Part shown: positions 1-8,721 of the stretch, in pieces
Layout of the letters: the number at the start of each line of letters is the position of its first letter
Numbering within the stretch: the stretch's first letter is position 1
Assembly: GCF_014201195.1 (NCBI RefSeq)
Contig: NZ_JACHDS010000001.1
Span: forward strand, 5,456,001 to 5,520,000
DNA: 64,000 nt
Source of the DNA: Nocardiopsis mwathae
GTDB taxonomy: Bacteria; Actinomycetota; Actinomycetes; Streptosporangiales; Streptosporangiaceae
Direction of reading: 5' to 3'
The notes under the pieces: generated by a model
Database searches by the model: none
What the model was told of the DNA's origin: nothing
Seen by the model: only the letters and a program-made list of their open reading frames with translations
Translations under genes and position numbers: made by a program

Positions 1-621
1 GCCGGAGCCGATGCGCTTGAGGTCCGGGCGACGCTGGAAGCCGACGACGGTCCGCTGAAAGTCGGAAAACGGGTCGAAATACGCCTGGCCGGAGTCGAGC
101 CCCCAGGCAAGGGCGAGTGCCATGCCGACAAGGCGGCCGACCGGGTCGAGAGCCTGTTCGGCAGCGGAGACACGGCCTTCGTCAGCAGTGCGGGAGAAAG
201 CGACGACCAGGACCGCAACGAGCTGTACGTCTGGACAGAGGACGGCACGTGGGCCAACCAGGACCTGATCGAGGACGGCTACGTCGAGCTCGGGAGCGGG
301 ACGGCCGGCCCCCTCATCGACGATCTCCGCGACGCTGAGGAGAAGGCCAAGGATTCGGGCGCCGGCCTGTGGAGCGCGTGCGCTCCACCACCTCCGGCCC
401 CGGAGCCGCGACCGGTCCAGGAGACCGAGCCGGGCGGAGGATCCGACACCGGGACACCGGCGGATCAGGGCATCATCCTCGCTCCGTCCGGCAAGCACTA
501 CGCAGCCGGCCAGTTCTGCAAACATGCCCACCTCGGGATGACCACCAAGGATGCCGGCGGTGGGACGCTCCGCTGCGACTTCCACGACGGCGAAGCCAAC
601 GCCCGCTGGAAACGCGGGTGA
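1..621 (+). CDS. Staphylococcal-nuclease-like (thermonuclease) protein, 5' end missing
   Basis: The reading frame is open from the first base, so the start and any signal peptide lie outside the window. About 206 residues are visible. The first half resembles the SNase fold: a strand RLAGVEPPGKGE, a helix AADRVESLF and the late block ELYVWTEDGTWANQDLIEDG, which matches the place where SNases carry a verb-like strand and the Gly-Tyr-Ala/Val turn. After a Pro/Glu/Gly linker comes a short C-terminal segment with Cys and His residues (CKHAH, LRCDFHDG), which could be a small metal or wall-binding module. It ends 13 bases before the convergent fused isomerase gene. Nuclease activity is inferred only from the fold; catalytic arginines cannot be judged without the N-terminus. 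Confidence 0.6.
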   Translation, partial: AGADALEVRATLEADDGPLKVGKRVEIRLAGVEPPGKGECHADKAADRVESLFGSGDTAFVSSAGESDDQDRNELYVWTEDGTWANQDLIEDGYVELGSGTAGPLIDDLRDAEEKAKDSGAGLWSACAPPPPAPEPRPVQETEPGGGSDTGTPADQGIILAPSGKHYAAGQFCKHAHLGMTTKDAGGGTLRCDFHDGEANARWKRG

Positions 622-634
622 CCATGCACCTCGG

Positions 635-2521
635 TCAGCTGTGCGTTCCCTGCGCCGTCGGCTGCGCGGGGGCCGAGACGGGGAGGTCGAGGGTCACGGT
701 GTGGCGCTCGGCCTCGCCCGGGGTGCCGTCGCAGCCCAGGAGGACCGGCTGTGCCTCCGCGCGTTCGACGAGCGCTTCGCCGTAGGGCAGGCCGGAGTCG
801 GGGTCGTGGGCCGTGACCCGCATGACCGAGCCGCCGTCCTCGACCCGGCCGGAGGGCCGCAGGTCCAAGCGCCGGCCGAGCCACGCCCAGCCGTGGGCGC
901 GCAGCAGTTCGCGCTCGACCGCCTGCTCCCACGCCTGTGGCAGGCTCGCCCAGCCGCGGTAGAGGTCGAGCAGGTCGGCCGGGTGCCCGGTGCGGTGCAC
1001 CAGCTGGCCCATGCGCTCGGGCGTGAGGTTGCCCCAGTACCGGCCCTCGGGGAAGTCGACCAGGGTGGGGGCGAACCGGTGCCCGCCGAAGCTGCTGACC
1101 CGCCACACCCGCACACCGTCGGCCCCGCCGCCGTGCGCCTCCCGCAGCGCCCGGTAGAGCGGGTAGCCGCGGGTGCCGCAGCACGCGTCGACCGAGGCGT
1201 GGGTGCACACGACCAGGTCGCGTCGCGCATCCGGGTCGCGGTAGCGGGCGAAGGGGGCGAGCGCGGCCGGGTCGTCGGCGAAGAGCGCGCCGATGAGGGC
1301 GGCGGCCTGCTCCTCGGGCACGCTGTACTCGGCCCGGGACAGCGCGGCGGTCGGCCCTGGCTCCCGGTCGAAGCGCAGCACCCGTATCCGCCCCGGCGCC
1401 GAGTAGTCCGGGTCGGGGGCCGCGGCGAAGGTCTTCATGGTCAGCCCCTGCTCCTCGGTGGTGCGCGTGGCCGCCCGCAGGGCGGCGCGCAGCGGCGACG
1501 GAACGCGGGGCGTCTCCCACACCGGGGTGCCCATGCCCGCGGGCCAGGGCAGCGGGAGTTCGACCATGAGGAACCGGTCGAAACAGCGGGCGGTGCCGAT
1601 GGGGTCCTCCCGGGCCGCGCCGGCCACCCGTGAGCAGGACGTCCGCGCCCGCGCCGCGGGTTCCCGCGCGGGGGGCGCCGCGGGCCTTGTCCCGGCCAGC
1701 GCGTCGAGGAGGTTCCGGCGCGCCCGCGCCGCCTCGGCGTCGAGCAGCTCGGCCGTGCCGAGCTTGGTCACGCTCTCCACCGCGCTGGGGCCGCGGAAGC
1801 CGCCGTGTTCGCGCAGGGTGCGGTAGAGGCCGACGAAGTCGACCACGCCGTCGCCGGGCGTGATGGCGGGTGGCATGCTGCCGTCGGCCGCCCCGGTGCG
1901 GTGCCCGGGGCGCGCCGGATGGTCGCGGGCGCCGACGGCCACCACGTAGGGGGCGAGCTCGGCCAGGCCCTCGTCGGGGGAGCCGCCGCCGTAGTGCAGC
2001 ACGTTGCCCGGGTCCCAGCACGCCCGGAAAGCCTCGTGGCCGACGCGTTCGACCAGCGCCAGGGTGTCGGCCGCGGTCCGGGTGAGTCCGCCGTGCGGCT
2101 TGACGGCGATGGTCACGCCGTGCGCGGCGGCATACGGGGCGCCGCGCACCATCAGCCGGATGTAGCGGTCGGCGTGTTCGGGTTCGGCGCACCCCATGTC
2201 GACCAGGAGGCCCACGCCCAGCCGGGCGCAGTGGTCGACCTGGCGGCGCAGCGAGCGCAGCGCCGCATCATCGCCCCGGTCCAGGTCGGCGGCGTGGCTG
2301 AGCAGGGCGAGGTCGAGCCCCTGCTCCGCGATCAGGGCGCCCACGCGCGCGGCGCGGTCGGGCGGGGTGGCGGGGGTGATCACCTCCCGGACCCCGTGGA
2401 CGGGCAGCGCGACGGCGCCGTACCCGGCGGTCCGGATGCCGCGCAGCGCGCGCTGGAGGGGGAGCTGCGCCCATGGCCGGACGGTGCAGGCGAGCCGCTG
2501 CCGGGGGTCGGTGGCGGTCAC
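635..2521 (-). CDS. Fusion: sugar-phosphate isomerase-type TIM barrel + sucrase/ferredoxin-like 2Fe-2S domain
   Basis: This 628-residue protein joins two families. Residues about 8-270 look like a xylose-isomerase-like TIM barrel (AP endonuclease 2 family), with CWDPGNV near 168-174 and a late SAVES near 246-250. After an Ala/Arg/Pro linker, residues about 312-615 match the sucrase/ferredoxin-like family (PF06999): Cys439 and Cys447-Cys448 in CTHASVDACCG, then GGHRFAP near 479-485. Yeast Apd1 binds its cluster with two Cys and an HxxxH pair; here the first His position is Ser477 and only His481 remains. The GTG start overlaps the stop of the upstream ATPase gene by four bases, so it is the last gene of the riboswitch-led uptake operon. 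A reductive release of imported metal or ligand is an inference; the isomerase substrate is unknown. Confidence 0.75.
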   Translation of the reverse strand: MTATDPRQRLACTVRPWAQLPLQRALRGIRTAGYGAVALPVHGVREVITPATPPDRAARVGALIAEQGLDLALLSHAADLDRGDDAALRSLRRQVDHCARLGVGLLVDMGCAEPEHADRYIRLMVRGAPYAAAHGVTIAVKPHGGLTRTAADTLALVERVGHEAFRACWDPGNVLHYGGGSPDEGLAELAPYVVAVGARDHPARPGHRTGAADGSMPPAITPGDGVVDFVGLYRTLREHGGFRGPSAVESVTKLGTAELLDAEAARARRNLLDALAGTRPAAPPAREPAARARTSCSRVAGAAREDPIGTARCFDRFLMVELPLPWPAGMGTPVWETPRVPSPLRAALRAATRTTEEQGLTMKTFAAAPDPDYSAPGRIRVLRFDREPGPTAALSRAEYSVPEEQAAALIGALFADDPAALAPFARYRDPDARRDLVVCTHASVDACCGTRGYPLYRALREAHGGGADGVRVWRVSSFGGHRFAPTLVDFPEGRYWGNLTPERMGQLVHRTGHPADLLDLYRGWASLPQAWEQAVERELLRAHGWAWLGRRLDLRPSGRVEDGGSVMRVTAHDPDSGLPYGEALVERAEAQPVLLGCDGTPGEAERHTVTLDLPVSAPAQPTAQGTHS

Positions 2522-3288
2522 GGGTGTACCTCCTGGTCGAACCGGGTGACGAGGACGCGCCGGGACACGCCCCCGGCGTCGAGGACGAGACTGTGCGCGC
2601 GCACGCCGTACAGCTCGCCGACGGCGGCGTCGGTGAGCAGCTCCGCGGCGGGGCCGACCCGCACGTCGGAGCCGCCGAACATGAGCATCGCGGTGTCGGC
2701 GACCTCCAGCGCGTGGTCGGGGTGGTGGGTGGTCATGACGACGGATCGGCCCTCGTCGGCCAGGCCCCGCAGCAGGTGCAGCACACGGCCCTGGTTGCGC
2801 AGGTCGAGTGCTGCGGCCGGTTCGTCGAGGACGAGCACCCGGCCGTCGCCCGCGATCGCGCGGGCGAGCAGCACGAGCTGACGCTCGCCGCCGCTGAGCG
2901 TGGGGTAGTCGCGGTCGGCCAGGTGCCCGATTCCGACGCGCTCCATGGCGGCCAGCGCCAGGCCGCGGTCGCGCCGGCCGGGTGACGCCAGCGGCCCCAG
3001 GTGTCGGGTCCGTCCCATCAGCACCATGTCCAGCGTCCGGTAGGCGAAGGCGGTGTGGTGCTGCTGCGGCACGAAGCCGACGGCCCCGGTAGCCCCGGCC
3101 GCGCGCACGGCCACGGCCCCCTCGGTGGGGGAGGCGAGCCCGACGAGGCAGCGCAGCAGCGTCGTCTTGCCGCGGCCGTTCGGGCCGAGCACGGTCAGCA
3201 CCTCGCCCTCGGCGACGCGGTGCGAGACGCCGCGGAACAGCCAGTGGCCGGGGTCGTAGGCGAACCCCAGCCGGTCCAGGTCAAGCAT
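2518..3288 (-). CDS. ABC transporter ATP-binding protein, FepC/BtuD type
   Basis: A 256-residue ATPase of the family that powers iron-chelate and cobalamin importers. Visible motifs are Walker A GPNGRGKTT near residue 34, the signature LSGGERQ near 134, Walker B VLVLDEPAAALD near 151 and the switch His in MTTHHPDH. Two copies would drive the permease encoded just upstream, whose stop codon it overlaps by eight bases; the next gene overlaps its own stop by four bases, indicating tight co-translation. The cobalamin riboswitch in front of the operon argues for a corrinoid or cobalt-related substrate, but ferric-chelate transport cannot be excluded from sequence. Confidence 0.88.
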   Translation of the reverse strand: MLDLDRLGFAYDPGHWLFRGVSHRVAEGEVLTVLGPNGRGKTTLLRCLVGLASPTEGAVAVRAAGATGAVGFVPQQHHTAFAYRTLDMVLMGRTRHLGPLASPGRRDRGLALAAMERVGIGHLADRDYPTLSGGERQLVLLARAIAGDGRVLVLDEPAAALDLRNQGRVLHLLRGLADEGRSVVMTTHHPDHALEVADTAMLMFGGSDVRVGPAAELLTDAAVGELYGVRAHSLVLDAGGVSRRVLVTRFDQEVHP

Positions 3289-4420
3289 CGGCCCACATCC
3301 TTCGGCGGCTGCCGTGCAGGAGGGCCAGGAACACGGGCGCGCCGATGAGTGCGGTCAGCACACCCAGCGGGATCTCGGCGACCCCGAGGTTGCGGGTCAC
3401 GGTGTCGATCACGGTGAGGTAGGCGGCGCCGAGCAGCAGCGACACGGGGATGACCGCCCGGTGGTCGGAGCCCACCCACAGCCGGGCCAGGTGCGGCACG
3501 ACCAGCCCGACCCACCCGATCACGCCGCTGACCGCGACCGCGCCGGCCACGACCGCGGCCACCGCCGCGAGCAGCAGCCAGCGCAGCCGCCCGGGGCGCA
3601 GGCCGAGCGTGGCCGCGTCCTCGTCGCCCAGGGACAGCACGTTGATCCGCCACCGCAGCGCCAGGAACAGCGCCCCGCCGGCCAGCACCGGGACACCGAC
3701 GACGGCGACCCTGGTGGCGTCGGCCGCGGCGAGGCTGCCGAGTAGCCAGAAGACGATGGACGGCAGGTCGCTGTAGGGGTCGGCGAGGTAGGTCAGCAGG
3801 GAGACCAGGGCGGAGAAGAACGCGCCCACGACGATGCCGGAGAGCACGATCGTCAGGGGCGGGGCAGGCCCGCGGACCCTGCTGACGGCGAACACGGCGA
3901 CCAGCGCGACCAGGCCGAACATGAACGCGCCCAGGACGAGCGCGGCCGAGCCCAGGCCGAGCACGATCGCCAGCGCCCCGCCGAACGACGCCCCCGACGA
4001 CACCCCGAGGATCTGCGGGCTGACGATCGGGTTGCCGAACACCGCCTGCAGCACCGCGCCGCACACCGCCAGGCCCGCGCCCACCAGCATGCTCAGCAGC
4101 ACGCGGGGGAGGCGCACGTTGAGCACGGCCGCGGCCTCGGCGTCCGACCAGGTGCGCTCGATCGGCAGGACCTGGCCGAGGAGGATCCGCACGACCTGGT
4201 CGACGCCGACGCTGTAGCGGCCGACGCCGAGGGCGACGACGCCGACCAGCAGCACCAGGACCACCAGGCCGAGCACCACGCCGCGGTGCCGGGCGGCGGT
4301 CGGCGAAGCCGTATCCCCGTGCGTGCCGGTGCCGTCGGCCGCGGGCCGGTCGTGAGCGCGTCCGCCCCCGCCGTCCTCGTCGGTCGCGGCGGCGCCGCGC
4401 TCAGCGGCCGAACTCGTCAT
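3281..4420 (-). CDS. FecCD-family ABC permease
   Basis: A 379-residue inner-membrane permease of the BtuC/FecCD family with about ten hydrophobic helices after a charged, Gly-rich N-terminal tail of roughly 50 residues. Typical family blocks are present: RLPRVLLSMLVGAGLAVCG near residue 105, QAVFGNPIVSPQILGVSSGASFG just after, and GWVGLVVPHLARLWVG followed by the D-rich late helices. It overlaps the end of the binding-protein gene by 20 bases and the start of the ATPase gene by eight, so the three form one transport operon. It would form a homodimer carrying a metal chelate or corrinoid into the cell. Confidence 0.9.
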   Translation of the reverse strand: MTSSAAERGAAATDEDGGGGRAHDRPAADGTGTHGDTASPTAARHRGVVLGLVVLVLLVGVVALGVGRYSVGVDQVVRILLGQVLPIERTWSDAEAAAVLNVRLPRVLLSMLVGAGLAVCGAVLQAVFGNPIVSPQILGVSSGASFGGALAIVLGLGSAALVLGAFMFGLVALVAVFAVSRVRGPAPPLTIVLSGIVVGAFFSALVSLLTYLADPYSDLPSIVFWLLGSLAAADATRVAVVGVPVLAGGALFLALRWRINVLSLGDEDAATLGLRPGRLRWLLLAAVAAVVAGAVAVSGVIGWVGLVVPHLARLWVGSDHRAVIPVSLLLGAAYLTVIDTVTRNLGVAEIPLGVLTALIGAPVFLALLHGSRRRMWADA

Positions 4421-5579
4421 ATCCGCGCGATCCGGAGTTGGCCTCCGCGTTGAGGATGGTGTCGAGCTGGGCGTCGGTGGGCTCGGCGCCGTAGAGGAAC
4501 GCGTAGGTGTCGACGACCTCCTGGCGCAGGCCCGGAGCCCCGCTGTCGTGCACCAGCCCGGCCAGCCATGACCACATCAGCGGGGACTCCTGGCTGGGTG
4601 GGTCCCACCGGTAGCCGCCCAGCGGCACCTTGTAGACGCGGCGCTCGCGCACGGCGCTCAGGCTCGCCAGGGCGGGGTCGTCGTACACGGCGTCCGGTGT
4701 GGCCGGGCCGAAGTTGCCGACGAGGAGGATGTCGGGGTCCCACTCCAGCAGCTGCTCGACGTCGATCGTGGCCCACTCGGTGTCGAGGTCGGCGGCGGGG
4801 TTGCGGCCGCCGACGAGGTCGATGACGAAGTGGTTGTAGGAGGCCCCGGCGCCGGCTTCGAGGCTGTCGTCGGCGCCGCGCACGTACAGGACCGAGGGGC
4901 GCTCGCCGGGTTCGGGCAGCTCCTCCCCGAGCCGCCGCAGCCGTTCGTGCATCGTGTCCACCATCTGCCCGGAGCGCTCCTCCTTACCGAGCAGCTCCCC
5001 GTAGAGGGTGATGGCGCCCTCCAGGTCCTCCTGGGTGCCGTAGGTGAGCTGCGCGACCGGGATTCCGGTGTCGCGCAGGGGGTCGACGAGGCCGGGGCCT
5101 CGGTCGCCCCACTGGATCACCACGTCCGGCTCCAGCGCCATGACGCTCTCGATGTTCGGGGCGAACTCGGCGCCGGCCACGTCCGTGGACACGTCGAGCA
5201 GCTCGGGGTAGACCTCGCCGAGGTAGCTGTCCTCGATGGCGGTGCGCGACGCGGAGTTCATGCCGACCAGCACGTCCGGGCCGCCGTTGACCGCCACCAC
5301 CATGGACGCGGCGGGCAGGGGGATCGTCACGACCCGCTCCACCGGCCCGGAGAGCGCGACGTCCTCGCCCGCGAGGTCGGTGACCGTGCGCCCGTCGGCG
5401 CCGCCGGTGGGCTCGGCCCGCCCGCACCCTGCGGTGAAGAGGGGGGAGGCGACCGCGGCCAGCACACCGCCCAGCAGCACTCTGCGGCGCGGGACGGCGG
5501 GGGCGGCAAGCGCGTCGGGTCGTCCGTACTGCCGGGGTCGGGGGGAGTCGGGTCGTGCTGGCGCGGCACGGTCGGGCAT
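4401..5579 (-). CDS. Metal-chelate/corrinoid ABC transporter substrate-binding protein
   Basis: A 392-residue exported binding protein of the BtuF/FecB type. The chosen ATG follows GAGAGGA nine bases upstream. The N-terminus has twin Arg (PRRRVLLGG, near residue 32) before a hydrophobic stretch and a Cys in FTAGCGR near residue 53, consistent with a Tat-exported lipoprotein. The mature part has two Rossmann-like lobes: RVVTIPLPAASMVVAVNGG early, NIESVMALEPDVVIQWG in the middle and LLEWDPDILLVGNFG later. It is the first gene of the importer operon and sits behind a cobalamin riboswitch, which makes B12, a precursor or a cobalt chelate the best guess for the ligand. Confidence 0.85.
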   Translation of the reverse strand: MPDRAAPARPDSPRPRQYGRPDALAAPAVPRRRVLLGGVLAAVASPLFTAGCGRAEPTGGADGRTVTDLAGEDVALSGPVERVVTIPLPAASMVVAVNGGPDVLVGMNSASRTAIEDSYLGEVYPELLDVSTDVAGAEFAPNIESVMALEPDVVIQWGDRGPGLVDPLRDTGIPVAQLTYGTQEDLEGAITLYGELLGKEERSGQMVDTMHERLRRLGEELPEPGERPSVLYVRGADDSLEAGAGASYNHFVIDLVGGRNPAADLDTEWATIDVEQLLEWDPDILLVGNFGPATPDAVYDDPALASLSAVRERRVYKVPLGGYRWDPPSQESPLMWSWLAGLVHDSGAPGLRQEVVDTYAFLYGAEPTDAQLDTILNAEANSGSRGYDEFGR

Positions 5580-5769
5580 CCGGGGGGTCCTCTCAGATCT
5601 GCGGCCGCAGACCTGCAGAAGACCCTGCACCCGGGACGGGAACGCCCGCCCGCGGCAGGCCGGCCGGACACGGCCGATCACACCCCGGGCACCACGCGCC
5701 GAACCCCGGACGGGCCCGCCGCCGACGCGACAGGCCCCCTGCACGCCTCCTGGGGTCCGCGCCCCGTGG

Positions 5770-5945
5770 ATCGTGTTCGCGACAGGTCAGTCTCCTGACT
5801 CCCGGATCACCGCTCCCCCCGACCTTCCGGCCCCCTTCCAGCCGTGGTCGTCGACGGAGGTCGCTCCCCGGTCACAGTGGCGGGACCGTGCCGGACTCCC
5901 ACCGGCTTCCTGGATCCCGTCGCGATCGGTCGACAGACCAAAGGC
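5770..5945 (-). promoter_or_regulatory. Cobalamin (adenosylcobalamin) riboswitch
   Basis: Read on the minus strand, this leader contains the conserved core of the cobalamin riboswitch: GCCGGTGGGAGTCCGG, then GCACGGTCCCGCCACTGTGA, then a variable arm, then CCGGGAGTCAGGAGAC leading into the B12 box GAGACTGACCTGTC at about 5781-5799. These blocks occur in the right order and spacing. About 190 bases of expression platform separate it from the binding-protein start at 5579. When the ligand is abundant it should reduce expression of the importer operon. A GGTTAGCC stretch near 5943-5950 may belong to the promoter. Confidence 0.92.
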
Positions 5946-6014
5946 TAACCAACCCCGTCCCGAACGGGAAGGTCACAGATGTCTTCCCTGCTCACCACCG
6001 GCTCTGCCGCGAGG

Positions 6015-6051
6015 CCGCCCCCGGGGCCCGAATGCGGGCACCCGGGGGCGG
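6015..6051 (-). terminator. Strong hairpin ending the exporter/methyltransferase transcript
   Basis: The arms CCGCCCCCGGG and CCCGGGGGCGG enclose a second stem GCCCG/CGGGC with a CATT loop. It lies 33 bases after the stop of the first methyltransferase gene and before the riboswitch. There is no T run, so function as a terminator is inferred from the stability and position. It separates the biosynthetic transcript from the riboswitch-led operon. Confidence 0.65.
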
Positions 6052-6083
6052 TGGGGCGCTTCTCGTCGCGGGGGCGGAGGCGG

Positions 6084-6803
6084 CTAGTCGGCGGGGAGGA
6101 ACTCCACCAGCCAGGCGCCGTACTCGTGGACGACGGTGTCGTCGTCCTCGTCCTCCTCCACATACGAGGTGCTGGCGACCACCGAGGTGCGCAGGCCGGA
6201 CTCGGCGGCGATGCGTTCCAGAAGGTCCCAGTTGCCCTCGGTGCCGAAGCCCAGGAACAGGCGGCCGCCGGGGGCCAGGTAGTGGCGGGCCTCGCGTAGG
6301 AAGCGGCGGTGGCTGGCGTACCCGTTGTCGAAGTAGGCGGGGTGCGCCTCGTCGGGGCCGTACTCGTCGGGCGGTTCGATGAACGGCGACCCCCAGTAGA
6401 TCGCGTCGAAGCGCTCGGTGGCGTCGATCCCGGAGAACACGTCGCTCTGGACGGTGCGGACACGGTCGGCGACCCCGTGGCGCTCGGCGTTGACGCGGGT
6501 GTTCTCCAGCGCCTCGGGGGCGATGTCGGCGGCGACGACCTCGGCACAGCCCTGCAGGGCGCCGTAGACCGACGCCATGCCCGCGCCGCAGCCCATTTCG
6601 AGGAACCGCCCCCCGACGGGGTACGGCGTCTTCTTCACGTCCATCCAGGCGGCCGGGTCCGTGCTCGGGTCGTAGACGCCGTGCAACAGGGTCCAGCGCA
6701 GGCCCAGAAGCTTGAACTCCTTCGGGCGCTCGTCGGAGTACAACTCGTCGATGTACTCGGCGACCTCGCTCAGTACGGCCTGTTTGTACCGGTCGGACAG
6801 CAT
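6084..6803 (-). CDS. HemK-like class I SAM-dependent methyltransferase (GSPF variant)
   Basis: A 239-residue methyltransferase. Motif I is FLEMGCGAG at residues 68-76 and the acidic loop follows at AADIAPEAL. At the position where HemK-type N-methyltransferases have NPPY, this protein has GSPF (138-141), losing the Asn that normally holds the substrate amide. It is a paralogue of the methyltransferase at 10311-11048; both share GVYDP near the N-terminus and a closing YxxWLVE/YWLIE block. The gene is 32 bases downstream of the ABC exporter and ends just before a strong hairpin. It probably modifies a small molecule made by the cluster rather than a release factor; this is inference. Confidence 0.8.
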   Translation of the reverse strand: MLSDRYKQAVLSEVAEYIDELYSDERPKEFKLLGLRWTLLHGVYDPSTDPAAWMDVKKTPYPVGGRFLEMGCGAGMASVYGALQGCAEVVAADIAPEALENTRVNAERHGVADRVRTVQSDVFSGIDATERFDAIYWGSPFIEPPDEYGPDEAHPAYFDNGYASHRRFLREARHYLAPGGRLFLGFGTEGNWDLLERIAAESGLRTSVVASTSYVEEDEDDDTVVHEYGAWLVEFLPAD

Positions 6804-6835
6804 GATCACTCCTTGGACAGGGGTTGTGGTGCGGG

Positions 6836-8605
6836 TCAGGGCGTTCCGGGCCGGGGGTTGGCGCTGCTGATGAGGTCGCGGTAGGCGGGGTCCTCCAGCA
6901 GTTCCCCGTGGCTGCCGGAGGTGGCGACCACGCCGTCGTCGAACATGACGACCTGGTCGGCGTGGACCGCCAGCGACGGCCGGTGGGTGATGGCGATGAT
7001 GATGCGGTCGCGGTTGTGCCGGACCAGCGAGTCGACGAGCCGCTGCTCGTTGGGCGGGTCGAGCTGCGAGGTCGCCTCGTCCAGCAGGACGGCTTCGCAG
7101 TCCTGGAGCAGTGCGCGGGCCACGGCGAGCCGCTGCCGCTGCCCGCCGGAGATGCGGGTGGCCCCCTCGCCGACCGGCGTCTCCAGGCCGTCGGGCTGTT
7201 CGCGGACCCATTCCGCCATGCCGACCCAGTCCAGGACCTGCCACATGCGCCGCTCATCGGGGTCGTCGACGCCGTAGCACACCGCGTCGCCGATCGTCTC
7301 GCCGAGCAGCGGGGCCTCCTGCTGCACGTAGCTGATGCGCCTGCGCAGGCTGGACAGGTCCATCCGGTGGATGTCGGCGCCGTTCAGCCGGATCTCTCCG
7401 GCGTCGGGGTCCATGAAGCGCTGGATGAGGCTGAGCGTGGTGGTCTTGCCAGCTCCCGAGGGGCCGACGAGCGCGGTCAGCCCGGGGGTGGCCCGCATGG
7501 TGACGCCCCGTAGCACCCGGCGGTCGCCGTGTGCCAGGGCCACCCCGGATAGTTCGATCGAGCGTTCCGCTGAACCTGTCGGCCCACCGTGCCCGTTCTC
7601 CGAGGTCACCGGAGGGGAGGCGGGCTGTGTGGCCGGTTCTTCCTCCAGGGGGAGGTGCTGCAGTTCGGTGACCCGCCGCAGCGCCGCCATCCCGGTGGCG
7701 AGCTCGGTGAGCGATCCCACCAGCGATTCCAGGGGCTCTTGGATGATGATGACGTACAGCAGGATCGCCACCAGGTCGCCGATGCCGATGTCGCCGGTGG
7801 CGAGCCGGAGCGCGCCCACGGCGAGCACGACGAGGAACGTAAGGTCGACGGCGGCGTACGTCGTGGTGTCGGTGAGGGCTTGGCGGCGGGCCACCCGCAC
7901 CCCCGCGCGGAACGCCGCGCCGGAGTGCCGGTCGAACTCGGCCGCCTCGCGGCCCTCGGTACGGGCCGCCTTCACCGTGCGCAGGGCGAGCAGGATCCGG
8001 CTGACGACGCCGGTCGTACGCCCCAGGTGCTCCTGCGCGATCCCGGTGTAGGTCTCGATCTGCTGGAAGAGGAAGTACTGGGCGACGGTCGCGACCCCGA
8101 GCACCGCCAGCACGACGAACGCCAGCATCGGGTCGATCATGACCATCAGGGCGATGCCGGCGAGCACCGTGAGGGGCACCACCAGCATGTCGACCAGGGC
8201 GGGGATCGCCGTCTGCTGGACCAGCCGCATGTCGGAGCTGGTGCGCGACAGCAGGTCGCCGCGGGGGTGGGACTCGACGGCCCCCACGCGGGCGGCGAGG
8301 ATGCGCCGCATCACCGCGCCCCTCAGGTCGCGTGTGGCCCGCTCGCTGAGGCGGCCGCTGGCGTACTCCCCGAAGTAGTTGAAGGTCAGGCCTGCCAGCG
8401 CGAGGGCGAGCAGGGCGGCGATGGGCAGGAACAGGCCGGCGTCTTCGGCCAGCCTGTCGAAGATGGCCTTGGTGGCCAGCGGCTGGGCGAGCCCGGCCAC
8501 CTGCGCACCGAGGCCGAGGATCAGCACTCCGGACAGGGGGCGCTTATACGGGGATATCCATCGCCACAGAATGCGCGGCAGGGTGTCCGGGGAGTGCGTA
8601 TTCAT
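6836..8605 (-). CDS. ABC exporter, fused membrane and ATPase domains
   Basis: A 589-residue half-transporter with six membrane helices (about residues 20-310) and a C-terminal nucleotide-binding domain. Walker A is GPSGAGKTT near 380, the Q-loop is YVQQEAP, the signature ISGGQRQR and Walker B VLLDEATSQLD. The architecture is that of type IV ABC exporters (MsbA/LmrA-like), which act as dimers and push lipids, drugs or natural products outward. A Pro/Ser/Gly linker joins the domains. It lies between homospermidine synthase and the first methyltransferase, which makes it the likely exporter of the cluster product. A hairpin upstream at 8680-8708 suggests it may also have its own promoter. Confidence 0.88.
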   Translation of the reverse strand: MNTHSPDTLPRILWRWISPYKRPLSGVLILGLGAQVAGLAQPLATKAIFDRLAEDAGLFLPIAALLALALAGLTFNYFGEYASGRLSERATRDLRGAVMRRILAARVGAVESHPRGDLLSRTSSDMRLVQQTAIPALVDMLVVPLTVLAGIALMVMIDPMLAFVVLAVLGVATVAQYFLFQQIETYTGIAQEHLGRTTGVVSRILLALRTVKAARTEGREAAEFDRHSGAAFRAGVRVARRQALTDTTTYAAVDLTFLVVLAVGALRLATGDIGIGDLVAILLYVIIIQEPLESLVGSLTELATGMAALRRVTELQHLPLEEEPATQPASPPVTSENGHGGPTGSAERSIELSGVALAHGDRRVLRGVTMRATPGLTALVGPSGAGKTTTLSLIQRFMDPDAGEIRLNGADIHRMDLSSLRRRISYVQQEAPLLGETIGDAVCYGVDDPDERRMWQVLDWVGMAEWVREQPDGLETPVGEGATRISGGQRQRLAVARALLQDCEAVLLDEATSQLDPPNEQRLVDSLVRHNRDRIIIAITHRPSLAVHADQVVMFDDGVVATSGSHGELLEDPAYRDLISSANPRPGTP

Positions 8606-8679
8606 CTCTCATCACAGATTCTGTCGATTGTCGTTGTTTTCGGTGTTCCTGCGTCGGAGAGCGGCGCCGCCCATCGGCG

Positions 8680-8708
8680 GGCGCGTCCGGCACCGGGCCG
8701 GACGCGCC
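8680..8708 (-). terminator. Hairpin between homospermidine synthase and exporter genes
   Basis: A perfect 12-base inverted repeat, GGCGCGTCCGGC with GCCGGACGCGCC and a five-base loop, begins 14 bases after the homospermidine synthase stop. No T run follows. It may be a terminator or attenuator that lowers transcription into the exporter. Confidence 0.5.
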
Positions 8709-8721
8709 GTCGGCGACGCCG

